This document shows, piece after piece, positions 25,195 to 34,506 of a DNA stretch of 64,000 nucleotides. Both the position numbers and the translations under genes were made by a program. Under the pieces are notes generated by a model. That model ran no database searches. It worked only from the letters and a program-made list of their open reading frames with translations, and was not told the DNA's origin. This stretch comes from Streptomyces sp. NBRC 110028 (lineage in GTDB: Bacteria; Actinomycetota; Actinomycetes; Streptomycetales; Streptomycetaceae), in NCBI RefSeq assembly GCF_001417735.1, contig NZ_BBUZ01000032.1, forward strand, positions 124,001 through 188,000, in the 5' to 3' direction. How positions within the stretch are numbered: position 1 is the first letter of the stretch; each line of letters opens with the position of its first letter.

Positions 25195-27871
25195 GCGGTG
25201 TGACGGCGATCTGGTCGATGACCGGGGCGTACGGGGACCGCTGGCCGTGCTGGTTGTAGGTGTCGCCGTTGAAGTCCGGCAGTTCCTCCGCGGTGAAGGT
25301 GATCCGGTTCGTGCCCTTCTTCAGGGTGACGGGGACGGTCAGTTCCCGGAAGTCGTTGAAGTGGAAGGTGGTCGGGAAGAGCACTCGGCGGGCCGCCCCG
25401 CCGTTCACCGAGACGTCGGCGTGGCGCGCGATCGGGTCGGGGTTGTAGTGGGTGGCGGGCGCCTGTTCGCCGTTGGAGTAGCGGATGGTCATCGCGTGCC
25501 GTCCGGACCGCCCGGCGACGACGTCGAGTGAGAGCGCGTTGGCCTTGCCGTCGCCGACATCGGTGACCGCCTTTCCACCGGTGGCGAAGGTATGGGTGTC
25601 GGTCACCTTCGCGGCGCCCGTCAGCGTGCCGTCCTCCGCCTGGTACACCGCGGTCGCCGGGGCGCCGCGGGCCGGCGTGACCCGCAGCCGGTCGAGGAGC
25701 AGTTCGCGCGAGGCACCGGTGAGGGTGATCTTGTTGATGCCACCGGAGAGGAAGACCCGGACATGGTCCGTGCCCTTCTCGGACCCGCCGACCGTGGGCA
25801 CCTCCAGCTTCTCGCCGCCCAGCGACAGCGCCGCCCGGCCGCCGCCGAGGTGGTCGACGGATACGGTCGACTCGCCGTCGGCGCGGGAGTAGACCCAGAA
25901 GCTCGCGGAAGCACCCCTGCTCAGCGGCACCGTGCCGGGACCCGAGGCGCCGGGCCGGGTGTAGTCCGGCCTCGCTCCCTCCAGGGCCGCGTACTCGGCC
26001 TCGTAGACCGCGGGCGCGGTCACCTTCCGGTCGCGCAGGGACAGGTCCAACTTGTCGATGATGACGTCGCCCTTGGTGACGCCCAGTCGCGGGTCCTCGG
26101 CGGCGAGAGTGATCCGGTGTTTCCCGGCGGTGAGCCTCACCGTGGTGTCGGTGTGGCCCCAGACCACCCACTTGTAGCCGAGCGGCATCCGCAGCTCCCG
26201 CGGATCCTTGCCGTCGACGCGCAGGAAGACATTGGTCGGACCCTGCTCCTTCACCCGTTCGTGGAGGTTGTGGGAGTTGGCGAACACGCTCAGGTCGTAC
26301 GTGCCGTCCCGCGGGACCTCCACGTCGAAGGCGAGCACGCCGTCGGATCCGGTGCGCAGGCCTCCCACGTCGTAGGCGCCGGAGGTCGCGAACCCGCCGA
26401 CGTTCGAGGGCGTGCCCTCGGGGCCGTTCCTGGAGTAGCCGCCGCCGGTGTACGTGGCGTTCTCGGCCTCGTACGTCGTGCGCCAGCTCACCGAGGGTTC
26501 GGCCGGTACTCCGCCGTTGCCGCCGGGGGAGAGGATGACCTGGTACGCCGACATCTCGTTCATCCCGCTCATCGGCAGGGTCACGTTACCGTCCGCGCCG
26601 ACCGTGATTTCCTGGTCCGCCAGCCGGATCGGCTGGGCCGAGTCGCCGACCTGACCGCTCCAGGGGATCTCCTGCACGGTGGCCCGCACGGTCGTGCCGA
26701 ACAGCTCGGGATCGACGTTCTCGAACACGACGTCGGCGTCACCGCTCTTGCCGCCGAAGAGCGCCCGGGACTGCTTCTTGGCGGAGTCGAGCGTGGCGAC
26801 CCCCTGGAGGGTGTACTGCTGGTTGGCGTGGGGAGCCGTCACCTTCACGGTGTGACCGGACATCTGGCCGTAGGCGTTGAACAGCCACCATTGCCCGTTG
26901 CCCCTGTTGGCCTCGACGGCGGAGTCGTTGAGGTTGCCGTCGATGTTCCAGTACGCCAGGTCGGCGTCGATCTTGGACTCCTCGATGGCGGACACCCACT
27001 GGACGACCTGGCCGGGCACCGAGAGGTGGTAGTTGTGGCCGTACTCGTTGACGTTGATCGGCAGCGGGCCGATCCCGGCCTCCCTCTCCATCTGCCGGTA
27101 CGCGGCCACGCTCGTGCGGACCGCGGCGGGCGAGGACAGCTCGTGCCAGGTCATCACGTCCGGGACCACGTCGTTGGCCTTGGCGTACCGCAGGAAGCCC
27201 TTGACCTGGTCGTAGAGCACGCTGGTGTTCGGACCGGCGATGCGGGCCCGCGGGTCGAGGCCCTTGATGAGGCGGTAGACCTTCTTCCAGGCCGCGAAGT
27301 AGTACTGCGGGTCATCCAGCCAGGAGACCTTGTTGTAGCTCCACTCGCCCGAGCCGAACATGTTGCCCTCGGGCTCGTTGAAGGGCACGTAGACGACGTG
27401 GTCCTGGTAACCGCCCATGGTCAGGACCTGTTCGACCTGCTTCTTGATCTTCGCCTCGAAGTCGGCGAGCCGCGCGGGGCCGTCCGCCCCCGGCCACTGG
27501 TAGGGGAAGCCGCGGTAGATGTCGGTCATGTAGATGTAGACGTCCTTGCCGCCGGAGTCCACGAACGGCGGAAGGATCTCCAGCGCGTCCGCCCCCGGAT
27601 GCTGGGGGCCGTCCTGCGCCTTCGTCGAGACCGTACGGACGTGCATCCCCTCGACGACGTTACGGCTCGGCACGCCATCGCCGTAGATCCCGTACAGCGA
27701 GCCGGAGGCACCGCCGTGGAAGGCGCCGGTGTCCGTGGCGAGGTCGATCGTGAGGCGCTCCGGCTCCGCCGCGCGGGCGGTGCCCGCGGTGGGTACGGCG
27801 AGCAGGGCGGCGAGGGCGGTCATGGCCGCGGCGCCGGCGGTTGCTCTGCTTCTGCTGTGTCTGCGTCGCAT
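25181..27871 (-). CDS. Secreted clan GH-A glycoside hydrolase with three CBM-like modules
   Basis: The 896-residue protein has an N-terminal signal peptide (cleavage near residue 34, TARA/AEPE). The catalytic barrel shows E166 in FNEPEG as acid/base and E276 in VNEYGHN as nucleophile, the GH-A arrangement (GH39/GH5-like). Three beta-sandwich modules with the CBM6/CBM35 opening (TYEAENATYTG, VYEAEYAALEG, VYQAEDGTLTG) follow from about residue 470. It should hydrolyse an extracellular polysaccharide or glycoside. GGAG precedes ATG 27871. It is divergent from the second LacI gene, with a shared operator. Confidence 0.85.
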   Translation of the reverse strand: MRRRHSRSRATAGAAAMTALAALLAVPTAGTARAAEPERLTIDLATDTGAFHGGASGSLYGIYGDGVPSRNVVEGMHVRTVSTKAQDGPQHPGADALEILPPFVDSGGKDVYIYMTDIYRGFPYQWPGADGPARLADFEAKIKKQVEQVLTMGGYQDHVVYVPFNEPEGNMFGSGEWSYNKVSWLDDPQYYFAAWKKVYRLIKGLDPRARIAGPNTSVLYDQVKGFLRYAKANDVVPDVMTWHELSSPAAVRTSVAAYRQMEREAGIGPLPINVNEYGHNYHLSVPGQVVQWVSAIEESKIDADLAYWNIDGNLNDSAVEANRGNGQWWLFNAYGQMSGHTVKVTAPHANQQYTLQGVATLDSAKKQSRALFGGKSGDADVVFENVDPELFGTTVRATVQEIPWSGQVGDSAQPIRLADQEITVGADGNVTLPMSGMNEMSAYQVILSPGGNGGVPAEPSVSWRTTYEAENATYTGGGYSRNGPEGTPSNVGGFATSGAYDVGGLRTGSDGVLAFDVEVPRDGTYDLSVFANSHNLHERVKEQGPTNVFLRVDGKDPRELRMPLGYKWVVWGHTDTTVRLTAGKHRITLAAEDPRLGVTKGDVIIDKLDLSLRDRKVTAPAVYEAEYAALEGARPDYTRPGASGPGTVPLSRGASASFWVYSRADGESTVSVDHLGGGRAALSLGGEKLEVPTVGGSEKGTDHVRVFLSGGINKITLTGASRELLLDRLRVTPARGAPATAVYQAEDGTLTGAAKVTDTHTFATGGKAVTDVGDGKANALSLDVVAGRSGRHAMTIRYSNGEQAPATHYNPDPIARHADVSVNGGAARRVLFPTTFHFNDFRELTVPVTLKKGTNRITFTAEELPDFNGDTYNQHGQRSPYAPVIDQIAVTPLTRE

Positions 27872-27906
27872 GGAGGTCTCCGTCGGGTGATCCATCTCAT
27901 CCACGA

Positions 27907-27922
27907 TGCGAACCGGTTCGAC
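27907..27922. promoter_or_regulatory. LacI-type operator in front of the secreted glycosidase
   Basis: TGCGAACCGGTTCGAC contains a perfect 12-base palindrome, CGAACCGGTTCG (27909-27920), 36-50 bases upstream of the glycosidase start. CG-centred palindromes of this size are typical LacI/GalR sites. Confidence 0.82.
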
Positions 27923-28038
27923 GGAAGCTAGCACCGCCTGAAAACAGCCAGCAATACCTCCGGCGCGGATCGAAGTGCGGGTTCTCGAAGTGTGCGCGGG
28001 GATTGACGGCGACGGACAGCCGGTCCTAACGTCCCTTT

Positions 28039-28055
28039 ATGCGAACCGATTCGAC
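28039..28055. promoter_or_regulatory. Second copy of the operator, in front of the LacI gene
   Basis: ATGCGAACCGATTCGAC is identical to the site at 27906-27922 except for one base (A for G in the centre). It lies about 40 bases before the repressor's GTG start. The two sites, about 133 bases apart, bracket the divergent promoters, so looping is possible. Confidence 0.82.
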
Positions 28056-28094
28056 AACCGGTCCGCTTCCGGACCGGGTCGGCGAAGGGGCGCC

Positions 28095-29123
28095 GTGAAC
28101 ATCGGGGAGATCGCCAAGCGGGCCGGTGTCTCGCGCAGCACCGTCTCCTACGCCCTGAGCGGCAAGCGCTCGGTGTCGGACGAAACCCGGCAAAAGATCC
28201 AGCGGGTCATCGACGAACTGGGATACCGCCCCAACGCGAGTGCGCGCGCCCTGGCCAACGGCCGGACCAGCACGATCGGCCTGGTCTTCCCTCCGGCCGG
28301 CAATCACTACACCGGCATGCAACTGGACTTCATCGGCAGCGTGGTGGAGGCCGCCGCTGCCTACGACTACGACGTCCTGCTCTCGCCGAGCGGCGTGGAC
28401 AGCGACCGTTCGTTCCAGCGGCTGCTGGCCGAGCGGCGGGTCGACGGCGTGATCCTGATGGAGATCAGGCTCCGGGACGACCGGATCGACCACCTCGCAG
28501 CCGAGGACTTCCCCGCCATCTGCATCGGCCGCACCGCGCACCCGGACGGCCACTGGTGGGTCGGCCTGGACCACACCGCGCTGGCGGCGGCCTGTGTGCG
28601 TCACCTCGCCGACCTGGGCCACCGCAGGATCGCCCTGGTGAACCGGCCCGAACACCTGCTGCGCGCGGGGTACGAGTCCGCGCACCGCGGGCTGGACGGC
28701 TTCACCCAGGCCGCCGCCGAGCGCGGCCTCGGTGTGCGGACGTACTGCTGCGGCGACGACGCTCCCTCCGGGCAGGCGTGCCTGGAGCGGATCCTGCGCG
28801 ACGATCCGGCCACCACCGCGCTGGTCACGCTCAACGAGGCCGCGCTGGGCGGCCTTTACCGTGGCCTGGCCGTGGCGGGCCGCCATGTGCCGCGCGATTT
28901 CTCCGTCACCGGGGTGGTGGCCAGTCGGTGGGCGGAGACGATGACCCCGCAGCTCACCGCGGCGGACGTGCCGGCGGAGCGGATGGGGCGCCTCGCCGTC
29001 GAACTGCTTGTCGAGCGGTTCGGCCGGCCCGGCGCGGCTCCTCGCCACCACCTGCTGGCGCCGCCGGTCTCCCTGCGGGCCAGCACCGGGCCCGCCCGGC
29101 ACGAGACGAGTCGCGACGCATGA
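28095..29123 (+). CDS. LacI/GalR-family repressor of the glycosidase locus
   Basis: The 342-residue repressor starts at GTG (NIGEIAKRAGVSRSTVSYALSGKRSVSD helix-turn-helix, RPNASARALANGRT hinge), followed by a sensor domain. GAAGGGG precedes the start. The next gene overlaps it as ATGA, so the repressor and intracellular glycosidase form one operon. It probably recognises the CGAACCGGTTCG boxes and responds to an oligosaccharide. Confidence 0.92.
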   Translation: MNIGEIAKRAGVSRSTVSYALSGKRSVSDETRQKIQRVIDELGYRPNASARALANGRTSTIGLVFPPAGNHYTGMQLDFIGSVVEAAAAYDYDVLLSPSGVDSDRSFQRLLAERRVDGVILMEIRLRDDRIDHLAAEDFPAICIGRTAHPDGHWWVGLDHTALAAACVRHLADLGHRRIALVNRPEHLLRAGYESAHRGLDGFTQAAAERGLGVRTYCCGDDAPSGQACLERILRDDPATTALVTLNEAALGGLYRGLAVAGRHVPRDFSVTGVVASRWAETMTPQLTAADVPAERMGRLAVELLVERFGRPGAAPRHHLLAPPVSLRASTGPARHETSRDA

Positions 29124-30910
29124 CCGAAGCGCGGCCCGGCCCGGCCTTCTCCGTACACGACATCCCGTTCAGCACCTACGGATCCTGGTTCGGCATCTCC
29201 CCGGTGCTGGCGGAGAAGACCCGCGCCGACGACCTTCACCTGGTGTCCCACCAGAACGGCATGCACGCCGTCCTGCGCCTCGTCCCCCTCGATCCGACGG
29301 CCCGCGAGCGGATCGCGACCCGGGTCACGGCGACACCCGGCCTCCTCAGCTGGACGACTCCCGAGGGCGGGGCGATCGGCCTCGCCTACGCGTCACCGGA
29401 CACCGTACGCCTGCGCGGAGACGGGCCGGGGCTGCGCGTCACCGCGGCGGCACAGCGGCTGACCCCGTTCACGGGTTCCTACTTCTACCGTGACCCGGTG
29501 GACGGGGCGTATGTCTTCACCTCGTACGAGACCGGCCGCCGCTACCGGGTCACCGTCCTGGCGGGCGACGTACGCGGTGTCACCGGCGACCAGGCCCTGA
29601 GCACCGCCGATCGCGGCCTCGCGATCTGCGCGCGTCCCGGCGAAACCTGGGAGGCCGCCATCGAAGAGCTGGACACCGCACGCGGCCCCTGCACCGCCGG
29701 GGCGACGTTCGGCGAGGTGGTGGCCGCGGCGGAACACAGCTTCGCGGCATTCGCCGACGCGGTGGCGCCCTGGCGCTCCTCCCGCACCCCGGCCGCCGAA
29801 CTCGCCGCGTACGTCCTGTGGTCGGCGACGGTCGCCCCGGCGGGTTTCGTCACGCGACCCGCCGTGCTGATGTCCAAGCACTGGATGGACAAGGTCTGGA
29901 GCTGGGACCACTGCTTCAACGCCCTCGCCCTGGCACCCGGAGCGCCCGCGCTGGCCTGGGACCAGTTCTCGCTGCCCTTCGACCACCAGGACGAGAGCGG
30001 GGCCCTGCCCGACTCGGTGACCCACTCGGAGGTCCTGCGCAACTTCGTCAAACCACCCATCCACGGCTGGGCCCTGGGCCACCTGCGCAGACGTCTCCCC
30101 GAACCCCCGGACCGCGCCGGACTCGCCGCGATCTACGCCAGGTTGCGGCGCTGGACGAACTTCTGGCTCACCGCGCGCCGCACGCCCGGCACCGCACTGC
30201 CCCACTACCAGCACGGCAACGACAGCGGCTGGGACAACGCCACCACCTTCGACCGCGAACGCGTCGTCGTCACCGCCGACCTCGCCGCGTTCCTCGTCCT
30301 GCAACTGCGTGAACTCGCGGCCCTGGCCACCGAACTCGGCCACCCCGACGACGCGCGGAAGTGGACACGCACCGCGCGGGAGACCCAGGCGGCCATGCTC
30401 GGCGAACTCTGGACGGGGGAGCGGTTCCTTGCCCGGGGCGCCGGGAGCGGCGAGACCTGGAGCGGCTCCAGCCTGCTCGACCTGATGCCGATCGTGCTGG
30501 GCGAGCACCTGCCCGCCGACATCGCCACCGCCCTGGCCACCCGGATCGAGGCGCATCTGACCCCCCACGGGCTGGCCACCGAGCATCCCACCTCGCCCCA
30601 CTACCGCCCGGACGGCTACTGGCGCGGCCCGATCTGGGCGCCCGCCACCATCCTCGTCGAGGACGGACTGCGGCGCGGTGGCCACCACCGGCTCGCGGAC
30701 GAGATCAGCGCCCGCTTCCGGGCCCTGTGCGAAAGCCACGGCTTCGCCGAGAATTTCGACGCCCTCACAGGCAGCGGGCTGCGCGACCGCGCCTACACCT
30801 GGACGGCCGCCGGCTACCTCCTCCTCGCCGAAGCCCACGCGTCCCGGCACGCCACCGAGGGCGCCGACGCTCCACCCGGGGGGCGCCCCGCGACCGGGTC
30901 GAGCCCCTGA
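29120..30910 (+). CDS. Intracellular (alpha/alpha)6 glycoside hydrolase, GH63/MGH1-like
   Basis: The 596-residue cytoplasmic enzyme has an N-terminal beta domain (to about residue 215) and an (alpha/alpha)6 barrel with KVWSWDHCFNALAL, HGNDSGWDNATTFD and DGYWRGPIWAPATILVEDGL. These are signatures of GH63 and mannosylglycerate-hydrolase-like enzymes, with an Asp in WDHCF as likely acid. It would process the oligosaccharide released by the divergent secreted enzyme. No transporter is in the locus. The 3' 97 bases overlap the convergent LysR gene. Confidence 0.82.
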   Translation: MTEARPGPAFSVHDIPFSTYGSWFGISPVLAEKTRADDLHLVSHQNGMHAVLRLVPLDPTARERIATRVTATPGLLSWTTPEGGAIGLAYASPDTVRLRGDGPGLRVTAAAQRLTPFTGSYFYRDPVDGAYVFTSYETGRRYRVTVLAGDVRGVTGDQALSTADRGLAICARPGETWEAAIEELDTARGPCTAGATFGEVVAAAEHSFAAFADAVAPWRSSRTPAAELAAYVLWSATVAPAGFVTRPAVLMSKHWMDKVWSWDHCFNALALAPGAPALAWDQFSLPFDHQDESGALPDSVTHSEVLRNFVKPPIHGWALGHLRRRLPEPPDRAGLAAIYARLRRWTNFWLTARRTPGTALPHYQHGNDSGWDNATTFDRERVVVTADLAAFLVLQLRELAALATELGHPDDARKWTRTARETQAAMLGELWTGERFLARGAGSGETWSGSSLLDLMPIVLGEHLPADIATALATRIEAHLTPHGLATEHPTSPHYRPDGYWRGPIWAPATILVEDGLRRGGHHRLADEISARFRALCESHGFAENFDALTGSGLRDRAYTWTAAGYLLLAEAHASRHATEGADAPPGGRPATGSSP

Positions 30911-31818
30911 CCCGCTGACGTACCGGCCGTCGCGCTGTCCCGCAGGAAGCCCGCGAAGGACTGGGCAGCGGGGGTGAGGATGTGGTCGCTCATGCGGACG
31001 AGGAGGATGCGGCGCACGGGCGCGGGGGGTTGCAGGGGCAGGACGCCGACGCCGCCCCGGATGCCTTCCAGCGCGAGGGTGGGCGCGAGGGCGACACCGA
31101 TGCCCGCGGCGACCATGGCCTGGGCCTCCTGGTAGTCGTGGGCCTCATAGGCGATCCGCGGTTCGAAACCGGCCGTGTGACAACTGCGGGCGAGAGCTTC
31201 GGCCACCGGGTGGTGGTCGGCGCGGGTGATCCAGGGATCGTCCGCGAAGTCCGCGAGGGCGGCCATCGGACGGTCGGCGAGGGGATGGTCCTTGCTGACG
31301 AGGAGGGCCGGGGGGTCGTCGGCGAGCGGGGTGACGACGATGTCCTCGCGGTCGATGCGGTTCCAGTCGTAGTCCCACATCAGGGACATCTCGATCTCCC
31401 GGTTCTCCAGCATCGCCCACAGACCCGCGATGCGGGCGCTGCGCACCGTCAGAGTGACATCCGGGTGCGCTTCCCGGAAGGCGATCACGGCCCGGGGGAG
31501 GAGGGAAGCGCCCACGGTGGGGAAGGTGCCGATGCGGAGGGTGCCTGCACGCAGTCCCGCGAAGTCGGCGAGCTCGTTCTCCGCGGCCGTCAGCTCCCGC
31601 TCGATCCGCTGCCCGCGTATCGCCAGGGCGCGTCCCGCGTCGGTGAGCGTGACACCCCGCGCATGGCGCTGCAGCAAGGGCTGCCCGGCCTCCGCCTCCA
31701 GGCGGCTGACCTGCTGGGACACCGCTGACGGCGTGTAGTTGAGAGCCCGCGCGGTCGCGGTGACCGAGCCCCGGCGGGCGACCTCGGTGAAGAGCAGGAT
31801 GCGCCGGACATCAAGCAT
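30814..31818 (-). CDS. LysR-family regulator of the prpF-dctA operon
   Basis: The 334-residue protein has an N-terminal winged helix (LLFTEVARRGSVTATARALNYTPSAVSQQVSRLE) and a two-lobe effector domain. Family members usually end near residue 300; the last 35 residues here are low-complexity and lie in the overlap with the convergent glycosidase gene. GGAGGTGG precedes ATG 31818. It is divergent from prpF and presumably activates it in response to a carboxylate. Confidence 0.9.
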   Translation of the reverse strand: MLDVRRILLFTEVARRGSVTATARALNYTPSAVSQQVSRLEAEAGQPLLQRHARGVTLTDAGRALAIRGQRIERELTAAENELADFAGLRAGTLRIGTFPTVGASLLPRAVIAFREAHPDVTLTVRSARIAGLWAMLENREIEMSLMWDYDWNRIDREDIVVTPLADDPPALLVSKDHPLADRPMAALADFADDPWITRADHHPVAEALARSCHTAGFEPRIAYEAHDYQEAQAMVAAGIGVALAPTLALEGIRGGVGVLPLQPPAPVRRILLVRMSDHILTPAAQSFAGFLRDSATAGTSAGQGLDPVAGRPPGGASAPSVACRDAWASARRR

Positions 31819-31832
31819 CGTCCACCTCCAGG

Positions 31833-31849
31833 ATTAACTTCAACTTAAT
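31833..31849. promoter_or_regulatory. Candidate LysR box in the divergent promoter
   Basis: ATTAACTTCAACTTAAT is a near-perfect AT-rich dyad (T-N11-A form) 15 bases upstream of the lysR start, conspicuous in GC-rich DNA. LysR proteins bind this kind of site when autoregulating and activating the divergent operon. Confidence 0.7.
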
Positions 31850-31949
31850 AGCCATGCAGATTTCCGTGATTGTACTTCACGCTCTCCGCGCCCACTGTGG
31901 ATCACACCCCACACGGAAGGGCCGTCGGGGTTTCCACGAGGAGTCTGTT

Positions 31950-33068
31950 GTGTTGCGTCTGCAGGGCGAGATGATCCGCGGAGGAACCAGCAAGTGCTGG
32001 ATCTTCGACCGCCGCGATGTGGTGGCGAGCGGTGTGGATGCCGACACCTTGCTGCTCGCCGCCTACAACGCCGCCGACCCCCGCCAGATCGACGGTGTCG
32101 GCGGTGCCTCCTCCACCACCTCCAAGGCCGCGATCGTGGAGGCGTCGCCCGAACCGGACATCGACGTCGAATACGCCTTCGCGCAGGTCGGCATCGGTGA
32201 CGAGCACGTGGAGTGGACCAGCAACTGCGGCAACTGCGCCACCGCCGTCGCCCTGTACGCCGTCCACAACGGCCTGGTGCGGATCACGTCGGACTCCACC
32301 ACGGTGCGGATGCTCAACGTCAACACCGGGGCGCGCCTCAGCGGCACCATCCCCACGCCCGGAGGCGCGGCCCCCGACGAGGGCGCGGCCGCGGTGCCGG
32401 GCACTGCCGCGCTCGGTGTGCCGGTCCTGCTCGGCTTCGAGGACCCGGCGGGTACGGCCACAGGGCGCGCCCTGCCGACCGGCCGGGCCCTGGACACCCT
32501 GGCCGGGCCCACCGGCCCGGTCGAGGTATCCCTGGTCGACGCCGGCGCCCCGGCCGCCTTGTTCGAGGCCAAGGCCTTCGGCCTCGACGGCACCGAATCC
32601 CCGGCCGAGTTCTCCGCCGCGGTGCCCGCGCTCACCGTGCTGCGCCGCCGGGCCGCCCTGACCATGGGGCTGGCCGAGGAGAGCGATCCCGTCGGCCACG
32701 CCGTACCGAAGGTCGGTGTCGTCGCGGAGCCTGCCCCGTACCGCACCACGCATGGCACCCTGGTCGCACAGGACGAGTACGACCTGGCCGTGCGCATGGT
32801 CTCCATGCACGCACCCCACCCGGCGATCGGTCTCACCTCGGCCGTCGCCCTGGCCACCGCGGCCGCCATCCCCGGCACGCTCGCCCACCGCCTCGCCCGG
32901 CAGACCGCCGACGGCACGCTGCGTCTGGGCACCCCGGCAGGTGTCATCACCGCCCAAGCCGTCCCCGCGGTGGGCGGCGCGTCCCCCACGGTGCTGCTGC
33001 ACCGTGCCGCCCGCCGCATCGCCCGAGCCGAACTTCTCGTTCCCGTCCTGGAAGGACGCCCCGCATGA
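31950..33068 (+). CDS. PrpF-family isomerase (aconitate/oxalomesaconate type)
   Basis: The 372-residue protein starts at GTG 31950, six bases after GAGGAG. It carries PrpF landmarks: MIRGGTSKCWIFD with the catalytic-region cysteine, VGGASSTTSKAAIV and SNCGNCATAVALYAV. PrpF proteins move a double bond or isomerise unsaturated tricarboxylates such as methylaconitate or 4-oxalomesaconate. Coupled to DctA by ATGA. There is no prpC/prpD here, so a tricarboxylate or aromatic-derived acid is more likely than propionate. Confidence 0.88.
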   Translation: MLRLQGEMIRGGTSKCWIFDRRDVVASGVDADTLLLAAYNAADPRQIDGVGGASSTTSKAAIVEASPEPDIDVEYAFAQVGIGDEHVEWTSNCGNCATAVALYAVHNGLVRITSDSTTVRMLNVNTGARLSGTIPTPGGAAPDEGAAAVPGTAALGVPVLLGFEDPAGTATGRALPTGRALDTLAGPTGPVEVSLVDAGAPAALFEAKAFGLDGTESPAEFSAAVPALTVLRRRAALTMGLAEESDPVGHAVPKVGVVAEPAPYRTTHGTLVAQDEYDLAVRMVSMHAPHPAIGLTSAVALATAAAIPGTLAHRLARQTADGTLRLGTPAGVITAQAVPAVGGASPTVLLHRAARRIARAELLVPVLEGRPA

Positions 33069-34492
33069 GCCGCAACGACGCCGCGCCGGGTACCGGCACC
33101 GCTCCACCGCGCCGTATCCGACGGCTACTGTCCCTGCTCTATGTGCAGTGCCTGATCGGTGTCCTCGCCGGGGCCGCCGTCGGCTGGCTGTGGCCGGCGT
33201 TCGGAGCCGACCTGAAACCCCTGGGCGACGGTTTCATCGCCCTGGTGCGCATGATGATCGCGCCGATCATCTTCTGTACCGTCGTCCATGGCATCGCCTC
33301 CATGGGCAACGCGCGCGCCGTCGGCCGGGTCAGCCTCAAGGCGCTGATCTACTTCGAGGTGCTGACCACCGTCGCCATGGTGATCGGGCTGATCGTCGTC
33401 AACGTCGTCCAGCCCGGCAGCGGACTGCACGTCGACGTCTCCACCCTGTCCACCGAGGGGCTGCCGCCGGAGGCGACCGCGAGCCACGAGAGCTTCGCCG
33501 CGTTCGTGCTCGCCATGATTCCGGACACCCTGGTCGGCGCGCTGACCGGTCACGAGATCCTGCCGGTCCTCCTGATCTCGGTGCTGTTCGGCTTCGGCCT
33601 GAACGCCGCCGGCGAGGCGGGTCAGGGGATCACCCAGGGCATCGAGAAGCTGTCCAAGGTCCTGTTCACGCTCATCCGCTGGATCATGCGGCTGGCCCCG
33701 GTCGGCGCCTTCGGCTCCATGGCCTTCACCATCGGCAACTACGGGCTGGACACCCTGCGCCACCTCTTCCTGCTGGTCGGCTCCTTCTGGCTCACCGCCC
33801 TGTTCTTCGTCCTGGTCGTCCTGGGCACGGTCATGCGGATCAACGGACTGCGTCTGCTGCCCTTCCTCCGCTACATCAGGGAAGAGCTGCTGATCGTCCT
33901 GGGCACCTCGTCCAGCGAGCCGGTGCTGCCGCGCATGATGGGCAAGCTGGAGCACGCGGGCGCCTCCAAGCCGGTCGTCGGCATCACGCTGCCCGCCGGG
34001 TACTCCTTCAATCTCGACGGCACCGCCATCTACCTGACCATGGGCTCGGTCTTCCTCGGCCAGGCCCTCGGCATCGACCTCAGCCTCACCCAGCAGCTGT
34101 CGATGCTCGCCGTCATGCTGGTCACCTCCAAGGGCGCCGCCGGGGTCACCGGCTCCGGCTTCATCGCCCTGGCCGCCACCCTCAGCGCGGTTCCCCACGT
34201 ACCCGCCGCCGCGCTGGCGCTCATCTTCGGCGTCGACCGCTTCATGTCCGAGGCCCGCGCCCTGACCAGCGTGGTCGGCAACGGTGTCGCCACCCTGGCG
34301 GTGGCCAAGTGGGAGGGGCAGCTCGACGAGGACCGCGCCAAGGCCGTCCTCCGTGGCGAGATCCCCTACACCTCCGCTTCCGATCACACCCCCGAGCCGC
34401 AGGCCGCCCCCGCACCGGGTGAGAAGCCCGCGGAGCCCGACCCGAAGCCGGCGGCCGGGACGGATCGTGAGCCCGTGGCCGCCGCCGGCTGA
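33065..34492 (+). CDS. dctA: DctA-family dicarboxylate:cation symporter
   Basis: The 475-residue transporter has the DAACS core: MMIAPIIFCTVVHGIASM, LGTSSSEPVLPRMM (serine-rich hairpin), LPAGYSFNLDGTAIYLTMGS and KGAAGVTGSGFIALA. It imports C4-dicarboxylates or related acids with protons or sodium. An unusual Pro/Ala/Glu-rich tail of about 40 residues ends the protein. It overlaps prpF and is followed by a strong terminator. Confidence 0.93.
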   Translation: MSRNDAAPGTGTAPPRRIRRLLSLLYVQCLIGVLAGAAVGWLWPAFGADLKPLGDGFIALVRMMIAPIIFCTVVHGIASMGNARAVGRVSLKALIYFEVLTTVAMVIGLIVVNVVQPGSGLHVDVSTLSTEGLPPEATASHESFAAFVLAMIPDTLVGALTGHEILPVLLISVLFGFGLNAAGEAGQGITQGIEKLSKVLFTLIRWIMRLAPVGAFGSMAFTIGNYGLDTLRHLFLLVGSFWLTALFFVLVVLGTVMRINGLRLLPFLRYIREELLIVLGTSSSEPVLPRMMGKLEHAGASKPVVGITLPAGYSFNLDGTAIYLTMGSVFLGQALGIDLSLTQQLSMLAVMLVTSKGAAGVTGSGFIALAATLSAVPHVPAAALALIFGVDRFMSEARALTSVVGNGVATLAVAKWEGQLDEDRAKAVLRGEIPYTSASDHTPEPQAAPAPGEKPAEPDPKPAAGTDREPVAAAG

Positions 34493-34506
34493 CGTACATC
34501 CCCACG

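Noticed and set aside
25592-27931. 779-residue rightward open frame over the secreted glycosidase
   Set aside because: Antisense frame of the glycosidase; no domain, ribosome site or signal.
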